DNA from: Tethya wilhelma
Taxonomy: Eukaryota; Porifera; Demospongiae; Tethyida; Tethyidae
DNA length: 64,000 bases
Assembly: GCA_964030475.1 (NCBI GenBank)
Contig: CAXIPT010000005.1
Location: 4,545,960-4,609,959 of the forward strand
Reading direction: 5' to 3'
The notes beneath the pieces are model-generated. The model saw only the letters and a list, made by a program, of their open reading frames with translations. It had not been told where the DNA came from and searched no databases. The position numbers were made by a program, and so were the translations under genes. How positions within the stretch are numbered: position 1 is the first letter of the stretch; the number at the start of each line of letters is the position of its first letter. This document shows positions 1-12,200 of this stretch, piece by piece.

Positions 1-1887
1 TTGACAGCTCTAAGCAAGCAAGGCCATCTGCCAGCCTCTCCAATGACCTTGCTATTCATTGAGCTTCTCTGTGTGGGCATTTGATTCTCAATACCTATGG
101 ATCCACTTTGAATATGCCATTCCATTGATGCACATGATATGTTTTGAAGGAAATGCAAATTAAGTATACTCTGCATTGGTACAGTCATGTGGCTATATCC
201 TGAGTGGAGCTGAGCAGAATCTTTTAAGTAGATTCATGCTGTTCCTGGTACATACATCCACACCACAGACTCATAAATGTGATTTCTCAGTTCAGTGAGT
301 AATAATACAGCCACACTGTTTGTAGTTGTAATCACAGCTTGGTATGTGCAGTGATAAGGAGCTATTTAACTTTTAGAGTAGTGATAGCATCTTTTCACAC
401 AAGTTGAATGTTGGCCTGACTTAAGGTCAAAAATATGGTGATCAAAATGATGTGATCGTTTGATACTCCTTTTCAAAAGAAACCATTCACTTTTTGTGTA
501 CTCTCTCCTGAATCTCGTTGATGAGTGATGAGGGCTGATAACCTTTTTAGAAAAACACTGAGCACATGATATCTGGTAACTGTTACTCATGGCAACAGGT
601 ACCAGATGGGACATATGCTTATCTCTGCGGTTCCATGGTGTCTTAGCACTCTTTCATGGTAAGATTAGGTTGTACTCACAAAGTGACTTTATAGTTGTCA
701 ACATAGATCAGGCCGGAGACCTTCATGTAAACAATATCAGCACATGTACACATTGTGTTTGGGTAATGGTATTTACTATTGGTAGTTACTGTTTAGATTG
801 GGACCCCCACTACATCCACACCCATGTCTTGTGGCTCCATTCATGCATCTATTCATTGCCGTTATGGTTATGTAATACGTTGACAATCAAAGGGGATGAC
901 CCTATACTTAGATAAAACTAATCATGCATAATATTACAAGACTAAACACACCCCCATTACATCATTGGCTGGGGTTGACCCATGAGTCACCCCCCACACA
1001 ATGACATCAATGAATCTCCTAATTTCCTTCAAATGGTTTACATCACTGGCCAATGCAAAATTGCTCAGCATAATATTATAGCCTGCAACATGCTCGGCTG
1101 CATGCCTAAACAACGGAGTAATCTTATCAATCAATTTTTGTGGTTGTTGTTTACACAATTGAAAAAAGATTGATACCAACATCACAGAAAGAGATCACAA
1201 AGTTTGCTCACCTTCAATACTACGTCAATGCTGATTGCTACATAGCTTGAGATGACCTTTGCTGGAAAGGTGGAGCAATAATGAAGCATTCTGTTAGCAA
1301 GACCAAATTTGTCATCAGTTGCAGTATATATTTTCAGTAAAACTGCTGATTCCAGGCTAGATTATATTATTCCTCTTCCATTTATATTATAGTGGGTGAT
1401 AAGGCTTATCTCACAACCAACAGAGAGAGAGAGAGAAAGAAAGAAAAATAAGCCACTTAAGTCTTTCATTTCATGAGCTCACTCACTCACACCTGCTCAG
1501 CTGTCACTAGAGGATAGCCCCATGTTTCCCTGGTCCTTTCCTCCTCTCTTCCATGCAACTTCCTCTCTGTCATCAGGTGTTCTAGAAGTGTTCTAAGTTG
1601 AGTGTCTTTTATAGTAGCTGGAACAAACAGGGATCTACCCTGGTGCTTCCCCTGCATGGTCACCAAGGTTCATTCATTGGCAATAAATTAAGTGATGCTG
1701 ACATGTGCTTTTTGGAAGGTGGTGGTAAAATCCCAGTGGTTGTGTCTACATTGCATTCTCTTCAATGAATATTGTTAGTCAAAAATGTTAATTATTATAA
1801 AACGCATGATCGCCACACTACACAACAACACAAACAACAACAAGAAAACAATGCCGCAACAGAATGATAGAGTAACGTCCTTCAAAG
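1..1887. other. Left-edge region without a recognised gene
   Basis: I see no exon here that I can tie to a protein family. The open frames are short, have no flanking splice sites that build a longer product, and read as random AT-rich sequence. A short GA-rich run occurs at about 1422-1446 and another at 1914-1935. Part of this stretch is presumably the 3' UTR and downstream flank of ZNHIT1, which ends at 1888 on the minus strand. Confidence 0.6.
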
Positions 1888-3514
1888 CTAAGCTGTCCAC
1901 TTCAAGCACCTAAGAGGGAGGGAGAGAGAGAAAAGGGTCAGAGCCATACCTGCTTTGATAGCTATACATACCCAGTGGCAAAACACCTCACCTTGTGTCC
2001 TTGTGTGTCCCTTGGCACCTGACGCTGCAGTATCTAGCTCCACATGTTACACATGTGTACGTTGAGGGAAAGGTGTGCTGAGTTAAGGATTGTACATTTA
2101 AATTACTGGCAAGCTTTGGTAACTATGGTAACAGCAATAATGATGTTTGGATATCCACACACTGCACAGAAGTGCCTAGGAGGTAGTTTTGATGGAGGGG
2201 CAACTGCTGTGATGTAAGATGGTTTCTGATAGGCCTCTGGTGGCTAAAAAAAGAGAGCATTATTAGAGCTCAATACTGTATGTCATAGAGAAAAACTTAA
2301 TTGGCAGTGTTGAGTTACAGACTTACCAGTTCTTCAAGAAGTGTCTGAAATGTCTTTCGAAATCTCTGAACACAAAAAAAAGTGCAAAAAAAAATAAACA
2401 CATCCAACAGCTTCAAATGCATACACAAAAGAAAGAAATATTTAACAAGAATTATCGACAGACAATAGTGATCGATTTGAACTTAGGTATTCAATCTTTC
2501 ACTATCAATAGTTATGGCTATATAGCTTGTGAACAGAGGAGGTCTTGCAGATAAATAACCGATACTGAGTCAGCAATATCTTTCTGTTGATCCAGCACTA
2601 TTTTTCAACACATACTCTAATTAGAGCTCTACCCAAAAATTATCATGATCCCTTGAGAAGAATGTTATTCAGAGGTCAAAATAGCGGCAAGGTGGCATAT
2701 CTACTTTCAGTTGAATATTTGGAGGTAAATAAAACAGCACCTTTGAGTTGAAGGTCAAAGTCTAGATCGTCAAATTAGTCCACCAATATTTGGCCACCAT
2801 ACATGAATGTACTATGCACACAAGCAATAGTCAAATTTAACACTTCTATTGTAGGTTCTATAGAACAAGTCTTTTTTATTAATTTGACCATCAACATTTC
2901 CGGCTATATGGTAGTTCAAATAGAAAAAATTCTGATCAAGCAGAGAGCAACTGCTGAGAAAGCATCCCTAATTACTTGCTAGCAACCTCCTCTAGCATAG
3001 GAATTAGAGATTTGTGCTGGGAGCACAACATAATGAATAAGCACCTGCTTGAAATGGTCAGCATTTGAGCGAGTTTTCTTCCTTTTTCCTGAAAAGAACA
3101 CAAATGTCAAGTTTAAATCACTTTCATTAACCAAGGCACTCACTCTCAGAGCCATCAGCGAAAGCTGGAAGCTTTGCTTTGGCTGTCAGGTGAGCAAACG
3201 CAGCATGAGGGTCATCGTGGAAGTTGTCCTTCTCGAGCGCTTCTAGTTGGCGCTGTTGACGTCTCTTACGGGCGGCTTCATCAAGCACTCTCCTTTGGGG
3301 GGCAGTTGCTGAACGGGTGCGACCTAGGTATAAAGAGTGTACACACATATTCATACATTTTTGACTGTAAACTTACTACCAACTGAGATACCAAACACAG
3401 TTGCTGTTCTACTCACAAATACTTGGACCCATATAGATAGCTTGCACACATACCAAGAGACAACCATGATATTATAATTTTGATAAACTTACCAGAATCT
3501 TTGCTACTACTCAT
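1888..3514 (-). CDS. ZNHIT1: Zinc finger HIT domain protein 1 (ZNHIT1)
   Basis: Nuclear subunit of the SRCAP/SWR1 remodelling complex that helps deposit histone H2A.Z (family knowledge). Coding exons, 5' to 3': 3514-3493, 3323-3144, 3088-3045, 2365-2327, 2243-2155, 2072-1992, 1909-1888; all phases agree and give 158 residues (human 154). Exon 2 carries the conserved block QRRVLDEAARKRRQQRQLEA and DNFHDDPHA; exon 4 reads RFRKTFQTLLEEL. The C-terminal HIT zinc finger shows FCAVCGFPSTYTCVTCG, then ARYCSVRCQGTH and DTRCLKW, with all cysteines and the histidine in place. The start was chosen at MSSSKDSG because the frame upstream is low-complexity promoter DNA. Oddity: the intron splitting the finger (2154-2073) has AT-AC ends. 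It is head to head with RTF2. Confidence 0.95.
2073..2154 (-). other. U12-type AT-AC intron inside ZNHIT1
   Basis: No GT-AG pair restores the zinc-finger frame here. An intron starting with ATATCCAAAC after ...TGTGTGG and ending in ...GCACAC does, joining CAVCG to FPSTYTC as in other ZNHIT1 proteins. The 5' end matches the minor-class ATATCC core, and TCCTTAAC, the U12 branch-site consensus, lies with its branch A 10 nt before the intron end, which is the spacing typical of U12 introns. The intron is 82 bp. Splice borders and branch site are seen directly; use by the minor spliceosome is inference. Confidence 0.88.
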
Positions 3515-3721
3515 TTTACCGCCATTCTCTCTCTGTACATATGGCCACGTGGCGCATGGCCACGTGGACGTGGCCGCATGTCGACATGTCGCACGTGGTC
3601 GGGTCATATTAAACAAATGACATCATATTGTTTGTCAGAGTTCAAAGGTGAAGCAGCCAATCAGTCAGCAAAATCGTTCTACTTTCTTGCCTTTTTCGTT
3701 TGCCTTCTGGTGTCAGCCAAG
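3515..3721. promoter_or_regulatory. Shared divergent promoter of ZNHIT1 and RTF2 with three CACGTG boxes
   Basis: The 207 bp between the two start codons must hold both core promoters. Three palindromic E-boxes CACGTG lie at 3546-3551, 3561-3566 and 3592-3597, inside a GC-richer patch in otherwise AT-rich DNA. CACGTG is bound by bHLH factors such as USF, MYC/MAX or TFE in animals. No TATA box stands out on either side. Confidence 0.6.
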
Positions 3722-5549
3722 ATGGGTTGTGATGGTGGTACAATACCCCGAAGGGATGAGATGGTCAAACTGAAGAAGAAAGCCGAAAAGGTAAGTGTTT
3801 TCATAAGCTACTTTGATATAAATTTGTGGCTTTTCAGTGAGTGTTGTGTGACAATCAAATACGTATTTGTGTTTACTAAAATAGGCTGATAAGGTCGTGG
3901 AGTTAGCTGCCAAATGGCAGTATTGTGCTTTAACTGGAGAAGAATTGAAGTCTCCCATTGTGGCTTGTGACCTAGGAAGGTATGTAGTCAACAAGACATG
4001 TGTATCTTTAGTGCCCAGCCCCTTACACACATGCAGGACTAGTGTAACTTATTAGAGTAAAGAGGTTATCATTGTATACAATATTCAGGCTTTACAATAA
4101 AGAAGCTCTTCTTCTTTGTCTCCTGGACAAGTCCAACATCCCTGAAGTGGCCTCTCACATCCGTTCTCTCAAGGAGGTGGTTGAACTGAACCTGACTCCC
4201 AACCCCAGCTACAAGGCAGCTGCCAAGGTCGGTGGGTACAATGACGAGGCCAAGGCACAGTACGTCTGTCCGGTCACTGGACTAGAGATGAGCGGAAGAT
4301 ATCGGTGAGGAGTGTGTCTGGTTTGAAGATGATGGTCTTGTGTGTGTGTTTGTTTGCCCATAGATAATGCTATATTATCTATGGTTTGCCATTGCCTAGC
4401 AACAAAAGTTTTATAGGCTGTAGTATGATAGCGGGAAAGTTCATGGGGTTTAACTTTCGTGGTTTTTGCGGATCACGATCCATCCGCAAAATTCTCCGTT
4501 ACGTACATATACATGTATGGACATTGCAGAACTCGTCCCCGAAAGTTAAATTTCTTTGACAAGAGACATCCATGAAAGTTAGATACCACAAAATTTTCCC
4601 GTTATAGTATGGTAATTGTTAAGTGGGAGGCACTGAATCTATAATTTGTGTGTGTGGTTCCTTATGTAACACCCTCTTCAGGTGAAGTGCTTAATTTTCA
4701 GTGGGTATGGCACTATGGACTCATGGAGAGGGAGCATGGGAACAACGCTGTGTGCTTAGAAATTTATGGTTGTGTGTATTCATCAATGTTAGGTTTTGTT
4801 GTCTTCGTGGATGTGGGTGCGTCCTCTCTGAGAGAGCACTGAAAGAGGTGGCATCAGAAAATTGTCACAAGGTATCAATAAGTTAAGTTGCAACTTAATT
4901 CGCATGCTTACTCAACTTGGATGGTTGTATTTCGTGCAGTGTGGTCGTCCATTCACCAAGAATGATGTAATTGTTTTGAATGGCACAGAAGAAGATGTAG
5001 CTCACCAAAGAGCAGCCATGGAGGAAAGGAAACTGCAAGCCAAGCAGTCAAAGCTAGCCAAGGTTGGTGACCTAGACTGAAATGTCTTGTGCGAGTATTA
5101 TTAATGAGTGCATACTTTCTTTATTTCTTACACAGAGAAAAAGAAAAACAGAGGCGTCCTCTGATGGTGCTTCTGGAGAGTCCAAGTCAAGCAGCAGTTC
5201 ATCTGAGGAGAGGGACAGTCCTCCAGCAGAGAAGAAACTAAAACAAGATGGCACCAATGAAGAAAAGCTACCAAATGGAACTGCTTCAAGATCGCAAGCA
5301 GCATCTTCTAAGCTTATATCAAAGGTTGCATCAAAACCATCTTCATCAAAAGTTTCAACCAAGTTACGTGGAGGCTCATCTGCATCTATAGTAGCCAAGA
5401 AGGCAACCAAAGACATTGATTCTAGTTTCAAGAAAGCCAGCGATGACCCCTCAGCAAGAGATGCATACAAGTCCCTGTTCCATTCAGCTGACAAGGAGAG
5501 ACCAAAGGAGAAGAGTGCTCACTGGGTGACCTTCTTCCCATATCACTAA
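3722..5549 (+). CDS. RTF2: Replication termination factor 2 homolog (RTF2)
   Basis: RTF2 acts in the nucleus at stalled replication forks; in vertebrates it is removed from forks by DDI1/2 and the proteasome (family knowledge). Exons: 3722-3790, 3885-3979, 4089-4304, 4793-4871, 4940-5062, 5136-5549; phases agree, 331 residues. The protein opens with the family signature MGCDGGTIPRR, followed by two RING-like C2HC2 halves: YCALTGEELKSPIVACDLGR and YVCPVTGLEMSGRYRF with CCLRGCGCVLSERALKEV, and CHKCGRPFTKNDVIVLNGT. A lysine/serine-rich disordered segment follows (about residues 195-290) and the C-terminus ends in the conserved AYKSLFH...SAHWVTFFPY. Intron 3 contains an inverted-repeat element. 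A polyadenylation signal AATAAA lies at 5693-5698. Confidence 0.97.
4427..4608. repeat. Short inverted-repeat element (MITE-like), family A, copy 1
   Basis: The two ends are imperfect inverted repeats: ATAGCGGGAAAG at the left and the complement of it, TTTTCCCGTTATAG, at the right, with further pairing inward (CATGGGGTTTAACTTTCGTGG against CCATGAAAGTTAGATACCAC). It sits in RTF2 intron 3. A related copy lies at 40502-40690 in DHRS12 and a longer relative at 59140-59378. No coding capacity. Confidence 0.65.
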
Positions 5550-5899
5550 CTAGATAACTTTTCCACAACTATATACATATACGTGTATCTATAATACATC
5601 CATTGCATATACCGAACAGTATGTACCCCATTAAATTTTAATTTCCTTCTATTATACAAATTATTTTGCATGCATGTCATAATTATTGAGATAATAAATA
5701 TAAATTTTTTTTCATCACACATATATACATTACCATAAAAATTTGAAAGTCGTATAAATATGTAGTACACAATACTGCAGCTAGTGTATGCAAAAAAAAA
5801 AAAATTGTCTGGGGGAATATAATACATCAAACAGCCTAGCAATATCCACTACACAATACAATCTAATATACACTCTTAATGGTAGCAATCATTAATTTG
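5550..5899. terminator. Convergent 3' region of RTF2 and the adhesion GPCR
   Basis: AT-rich gap between two stop codons facing each other. AATAAA at 5693-5698 on the plus strand is a good polyadenylation signal for RTF2. No clear AATAAA is seen on the minus strand for the receptor. No exon is visible. Confidence 0.55.
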
Positions 5900-7474
5900 T
5901 CAGATTCTTGTAGTCTTGTTCTCATCCTCTTCACCATCCTTGGCCAAATCTACCTTCGCTGTAGCAGCTGCAGCCTCGTACGCAGGATTATCAAAGCCAA
6001 TAGTGTTCTCCTCCATGGCTGCTTGGGCTGCGGGGTCGTCTAGTGTCTTGGGCGTGAAAGGTGTCTTATCTGTGGTTGAAGTGGTGCTGTAAGTAAACCT
6101 CTTGTTGGAGGAAGTACCAGAGAGAGAGGTGACCAGAGCAACGTTGTACTGCGCTCGCCTGCACGTAATGGTGTAGAACCACAGCTTCCACTGGTCGCGA
6201 GATTCTGGAGATTGTATAGCGGAAAGGATGAAGAGGAACACTGCGTGAAGGGCAATGAAGATGCTGAAGATGTACTGTGAGGCGATAGTAAAATCCTCGA
6301 GATCGTCACTGAGCTGGCTTGTACCGATGAGGGCAAAGATCCAAGCAATGGCAAACAGAATGGACAGGAACATGGCACTGATGAGCTGGCGGCCGAGTGC
6401 AGTGCTCCAATTGGAAGTACCGGGTTTCTCCATTATGGTGGCCGTGTGGCGACAGAGGGCAACCACTATGACGGTGTAGAAGAGCCAGTTGAAGAGGTAG
6501 ATGATGATGAATGGTGCCACAAAGGCGAACCAGAATGGCCAGTTGACGGGACGACAGCTGAAAACAAAACACATACACTGGTCAATAATGGATGCATGGC
6601 AGGGATCAGATAGTCAACAGACAAGAGTCAGAGGAGGTACGTGTTTGCTGACTCAGCAGCAAGGCGCGTGTGATCAAATCCCAATGCAAAGTACCAGTCA
6701 TGTGATTAGAATCTAATCAGGAGCCTTGCCAGCTCAGCAAAGGCACACCTGTGTCATATAATTATACCTCCTCTGGACAGCAGCTAATCATGAATGCAAA
6801 ACATGGCTAGTAGGGATATTAGGCAATAATTAAGTGAGTGAGTACATGTGCTATTCAAGTGATCTAGGGTTGGCTTACAAGTATTCACTGGGGAAGTACT
6901 GATAACCTCCGAGTGAGATGAGCACAATAATAACAGGGGCACCTACAAGAAGAAGGAATAAAATCAGGGTTTCAAAATAATATCATTTTTACATATTGAC
7001 TCACCCCAGCACACTGCCATGGCAATGAACACAAATTTATTCAATCCCTCCATCCCTTTCACAATCCTAAAGAAGAGGAAGAGTGCCTCTGTTCCAGTCC
7101 ACATGAAGAAGACAAGAATGAAGTACTCCAAGAGAGCAGAGAAGAAACCACACAGCCTCGTGCCATTAGGAGGACTATGAGTTGCAAGTTCGTCACCGAA
7201 CGTGGACAAGATGAACGCCACATACAGGCCAATCAGAGCACAGCAGAGGTTGATCAGTAACTTCCCATTATCAGACTTTCGTAGCAGCCTAAGGAAATAG
7301 AGAGATACAACATTAGATATAATTGTGTAAGTGAGAGATGATTTTTCTGACTCACGCTGAGACCAGATAGCAAATGATTGTCAGTAGAACAGCAACAATG
7401 GAAATAGCCAGTCCAATATATGTGATGACGGCAAGGACAAATGACACAGGTGGACGCTCAGATGGAGCAGTTTC
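5900..7474 (-). other. Seven-transmembrane domain and cytoplasmic tail of the adhesion GPCR
   Basis: Seven hydrophobic segments are readable: VSFVLAVITYIGLAISIVAV (1), KLLINLCCALIGLYVAFIL (2), FSALLEYFILVFFMWTGTEA (3), FVFIAMAVCWGAPVIIVLIS (4), WFAFVAPFIIIYLFNWLFYT (5), LISAMFLSILFAIAWIFALI (6), SQYIFSIFIALHAVFLFILS (7). The paired cysteines RLCGF before helix 3 and YFCRP in extracellular loop 2 fit the class. The tail of about 90 residues contains FDNPAYEAA, an NPxY-type motif that in other receptors recruits PTB or endocytic adaptors; that role is only inferred here. The stop codon is at 5902-5900. Confidence 0.93.
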
Positions 7475-9232
7475 CTAGAGAGAGAGAAAAAAAAAAAAAA
7501 AAAAGGGAAAAAACTCAATATTGATGTCCAACATTACACAGTAAAACCTCTGAACAAAGGACACTTTGGGGACAACATAAATTCGGCTTGTTTGTCTTTT
7601 GCAGAGAGGTTAGTGTTTGTATTGCTACAAAAGGGAATTGGAATTTTGGGGAACCAAGAATTGCATGTCCTTTGTTGAGAGGTTTATAATACAGTGTCCC
7701 TATATATCTCGGAGGGTCCACTATCAGAAGTTGTACTGTACTAGTGCATGCATGGTACATACCGCAACTACAGCAAAGCTGGTAAGGTGATCACATTCAC
7801 AGACGACAGCACTTTCATCACTACTAGCCAGTTGGCAACCCTCCTTAGACCAGTCTCCACTACCTCCACTCAGGTTCACATCCCAGAACACACAGGAGAG
7901 ATCACTGCTACCAACAGTCAACTGAAAGAAAGAAAGAGAAAAAGAGAAAAAACCTCATCACTGCGGCAGATTATAATATTATGCGTGACTCTTAGTGACA
8001 TCATTATTGTAACTATGCATATGCACACAAATATTTACATCAAGAAGAGACAGAGTTAGTATTCAGTCATGACTACTACATGCAGTCATAATAATCAATT
8101 CGCTTACCGAGTCTGAAAATTTTGAAAATGTCATGGAGACTGGTTTGCTTAAAGACGTCACAGGAATATTCTCGATTCCAGCCGAAATAACTTGTGAAAT
8201 TACTTGCTCGTTTGAGTTACCGTTACGTGACTGAAACAGTGTGTCATCATTGAAGAGGTTGAAGGAGAACTGTACATTGTCCAATCCTTGCACATTCACG
8301 TCCTGGAAGATGGAATTGGGTATGGAAATAGATGTTGTGCTGTCATCTTGTTTGTCTTGAGTGAGAGTTGCTTTGTTTCCATCTTTAGCATTGAAGGTCA
8401 ACCCTGAGAAGCTCTCTACCGGTACCAGTTGGGCACCAACAATGAAATTATCCTCTGAAAAGATGGCTTGGCTGTTGTCTTCATCAAGTGGGATTGCATA
8501 AGCCAACTGGTCCACATTCTCCAGGATGCTAAAGATATTGGATTGTAAAACGGTGATTGAGTATGTTTTAATTTTGTAATGCAGTTGAATCATACCTGTT
8601 TGTAATATCCGTATTTTGTTGAGTATCAGAAATCACATCTTCATCCACCTCAAGCAGTTGATCGACTACATTTAGGAACGAATCTCGTACCTATAATGCA
8701 ACATGAATGTTATCATCCAGTGAGTACACTAACAGCTGTGTATATAGCGTTGAGTGTCCAAGTTGCCTGAAAGTTGTAACTCACCTCAGGAGATGCAAGT
8801 GCTGTTCTGTTCTCAGAAATATCAGTCAGGATAGACACAGTGATTGAAATTTGCTCTGCACCCAGCACTAGTGGATTTGATGTAATGGCTCCTAGTTGTG
8901 TCAGAGCCATGCCAGTGTCAAGCTGCATTAAATATAAGATTGATTTTATTGCTGCAAGCTTTCAAAAAACTTTAGCATTTATGTTCAACTTACGAATGTT
9001 GTGTTACAAATCTCTTCTGTGGTTTTATCAAACTGACAGGATTGGGTGTTTGGAGCCTCCCACATCACACCACCTGAATATGTCCCTCCGCAAATACGTG
9101 TTGCAAAACGATTGAGGCCAGAGACGTCCAGTACTCCACAAGCACAGCTCAACTCAACAGGTGTAGTGCTCAATTCAGACTCTTGCCACTCATATCGTGG
9201 ATCACTCTTGTCTAGTGGACATCCATCTATAC

Positions 9233-9270
<38 letters not shown>

Positions 9271-12200
9271 TATATTAAGCNTTTGAACCAATGCAATGAA
9301 TATTAAGCTACGGTACTATTATACAGATCATCGCAACACAACACTGAAAATCCATATCAAGGATCAAGAATAAAAATGAAGTAGTCATGTGCCGAAATTG
9401 AGACCCTGTCTTGTTCCAATACTTTTTAATGCACTGCCCATTCCTACACTGCTTTTTTTTTTGAAATTTTTACTACTTGTATTTATATCAACAACTTACA
9501 TAGAGATTCATTTGACTTCTTCCATAAAACACGATATCAGTATTTAATATTATCTCTTCCGATGAGCCATCATCCTCAAGGGGAGTTGCTGAGTCACCAA
9601 CATCAAATCCAAATGGTAGAAAGTGTGACGGTACAACAGGTGGTGGCACGGTGGCATTAACTATAATTGCACACAATTAGAATTAATGGTAATTATTAAT
9701 AGCAGTACAATAATGTATACTCACCATCAATGACGACTAGTTGAACAGGAATTGTCACCGATTCACTGGTAATGTATGGTCCTTGTATACCTGCCTCACA
9801 GATGTAGTTACCAGAGTCACTCAGTATCAATGGATCAAACACCACATCACGAGCAAACCACGTCTCATTCACCTGACGTATATTCCCTACTGAAATCCTA
9901 CTGTCATTGACATCTGCCGACCCATTTGAATACAACCACTGAATGTTCACAACATCTGTTGTAAGTCCAGAACTGACATTCACCAAACAAGAAGCAACAA
10001 ACTGACTCCCGGCTATAGGTAAATCTGCTTCTACAGTAAGAAAACTGGGCCTTGGAGCTGTACAGAGGCAAGAAAATTGAACTTAAATACACAAAATGTA
10101 GTTGTTGGAAGCAATGCTAACCAATGATAGTGAGGGTGTACGTAGTTGCATTGGAAATAACAGCAGAAGAGTTATTTGGTCCATCTGGGTAGGTGAGATT
10201 GAGAGTCAAGCCACAGCTGTAGACACCACCGTCGTCAAGAGAGAGGGGCTGGAACTGAACAGAGCTGTTGAAGACAAAGACATCATCATCACTGTCATAG
10301 GTGGCATTGAGCAAAGTGACGTTGATTGTGCTTGAGCTCAAAAGGGAGCCGTTGTTCCACTGATAAGAGAGTAGAGTGGTTTCCCAAGGATCTTGAAGAG
10401 CATTGCACTGAATAGTGAAGTTTGACCCCAACAGAGGGAAGCCTATATCCTCTATTTCCATGATAACTGTGTGCGTGTTTTAACAAAGAGAGTCATAATC
10501 AGAGTTAGTGGTCACACAGGTGATACAATAATAGATGAAAATTAATGCAGCTTCTTACTTGCTCCAGGAGTACACCGTACACCAGCATCACGACTGTGAG
10601 TGCATTCTCCAGCAACAATGGTATCATTGGCACACTCTGATAATTGATATTCAAACCCCATGCACGCGATTCCAGAGCCCACAATTGGACCACTTCCAGG
10701 TGGATATACACCCCCAGGAACAGCAACGCCTCCTGAAGTTTGTACAAAATCAGGATTAAAGACATTATAACTTTTGGTGTCTTAAACCTTAAAATCAGTT
10801 GGTGATGACCTACCGTAATTTAATCCAAATCCTCTGCATGCAACTGCAGCATCAAAGTCATCCCATTCGAGGTCACAGATGGTTCCCCATTGGTTGTTTA
10901 TGCAAACCTCCACTCTTCCTTCAGGGTATATTCGTCCGTCAATGATTCTTGTGTTTCCGGCATAGCACGTTCTGGAACAGATCACTCCAGCAGCTCTGCT
11001 TAGGTCTCTACACATTGGGTCATTGATCTCTCCTAGTTGGCTAGTAGAACAGGAGTACAGACTGTCTTCTGTGCCATTACAACTGACGTCTTCCAGTACT
11101 ATGCCTGCAGCACTCACACCAAATTGAGAGCCACCAACTGCAGTTGCAACTGTGATGTTTAGACAATAAGATCGAAGTAAGTAAATGAAACGTTTAGTAT
11201 TATAATGGCCTATTACATACCAAAGTCAGATGCTCCACCTCCGAATTCATTTCTGCACAAAGCAACAGCATCACTCTGATCCCAGTTGGCATCACAAACA
11301 GATCCATATGTTCCATTAAAGCACACATCTACCCTCCCAGAAAGACTAGATGATCCATCAAAATTGAAAACAAATTGTCTGTTGAACAGTCGATAGTCCA
11401 GTCCACTGGTAGTAAAGCACTCAACCAAAACTAAAACAACAAATTTTGAAAGTAATCATTGCACATTACATGATCATGATAACCAGTATCCATTTACCTT
11501 GCACGCAACGAACGCCAGCAATCCTTGATCGATTGTTGCAGTTAAGATCGGAGACTGGTTGTCTGTTGCAGAATGCTGGGCTCTCTTCTGTGCCATCACA
11601 CATGAAATCTTGGTAGTAAACTGGTCCAGTATAATTTTGAAAACCTCCATACACAGCCTCGGCACCTGAAGTATAGTCACAAGAATTGATTTGAGGTGAC
11701 TTTCTGAAACAAAACAGTCAACTCACGATAGAATGGTGCCCTGTAACCAAATGAATTACAGGCGGCTTGAGCATCCAAGTCATCCCAGCCAATATCACAG
11801 ATGGCTCCAAATGTACCATTCCTACAAATCTCCACTCTCCCTCTCTCATCGTTGTAGCCAGAATCAGAATCTCCAAATGTTTGGTTTCTCAATCGTACAT
11901 CTCCCTCCGTGCATGGCACAGGAACTAAAATGATTAAAGATGATAACAACTCAAGTCTTCTATACTCTGTTATTGTTTGTGTACCTTGTGTGCATTGATA
12001 GCCTGCTGCTTGTCTGCCACCCAGGCACATGGATGAAACATTCATTCGTGGACACTCTGAAAGTGAAAATTCTGTCCCATTACACATCAAGTCTACTGAG
12101 AGGTATCTCTGGGTGTCACCAAGACCAAAACCAAACAAAGCTTCTGACACTGCAAATGTCATGAATGTAAGCAATCACATTTGGTCATTCAGCTCTGAAG

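Noticed and set aside
366..1185. Small frames near the left edge
   Set aside because: No conserved motif, no plausible splice partners and AT-rich random composition.
5072..5494. 140-codon minus-strand frame
   Set aside because: Antisense shadow of the low-complexity last exon of RTF2.
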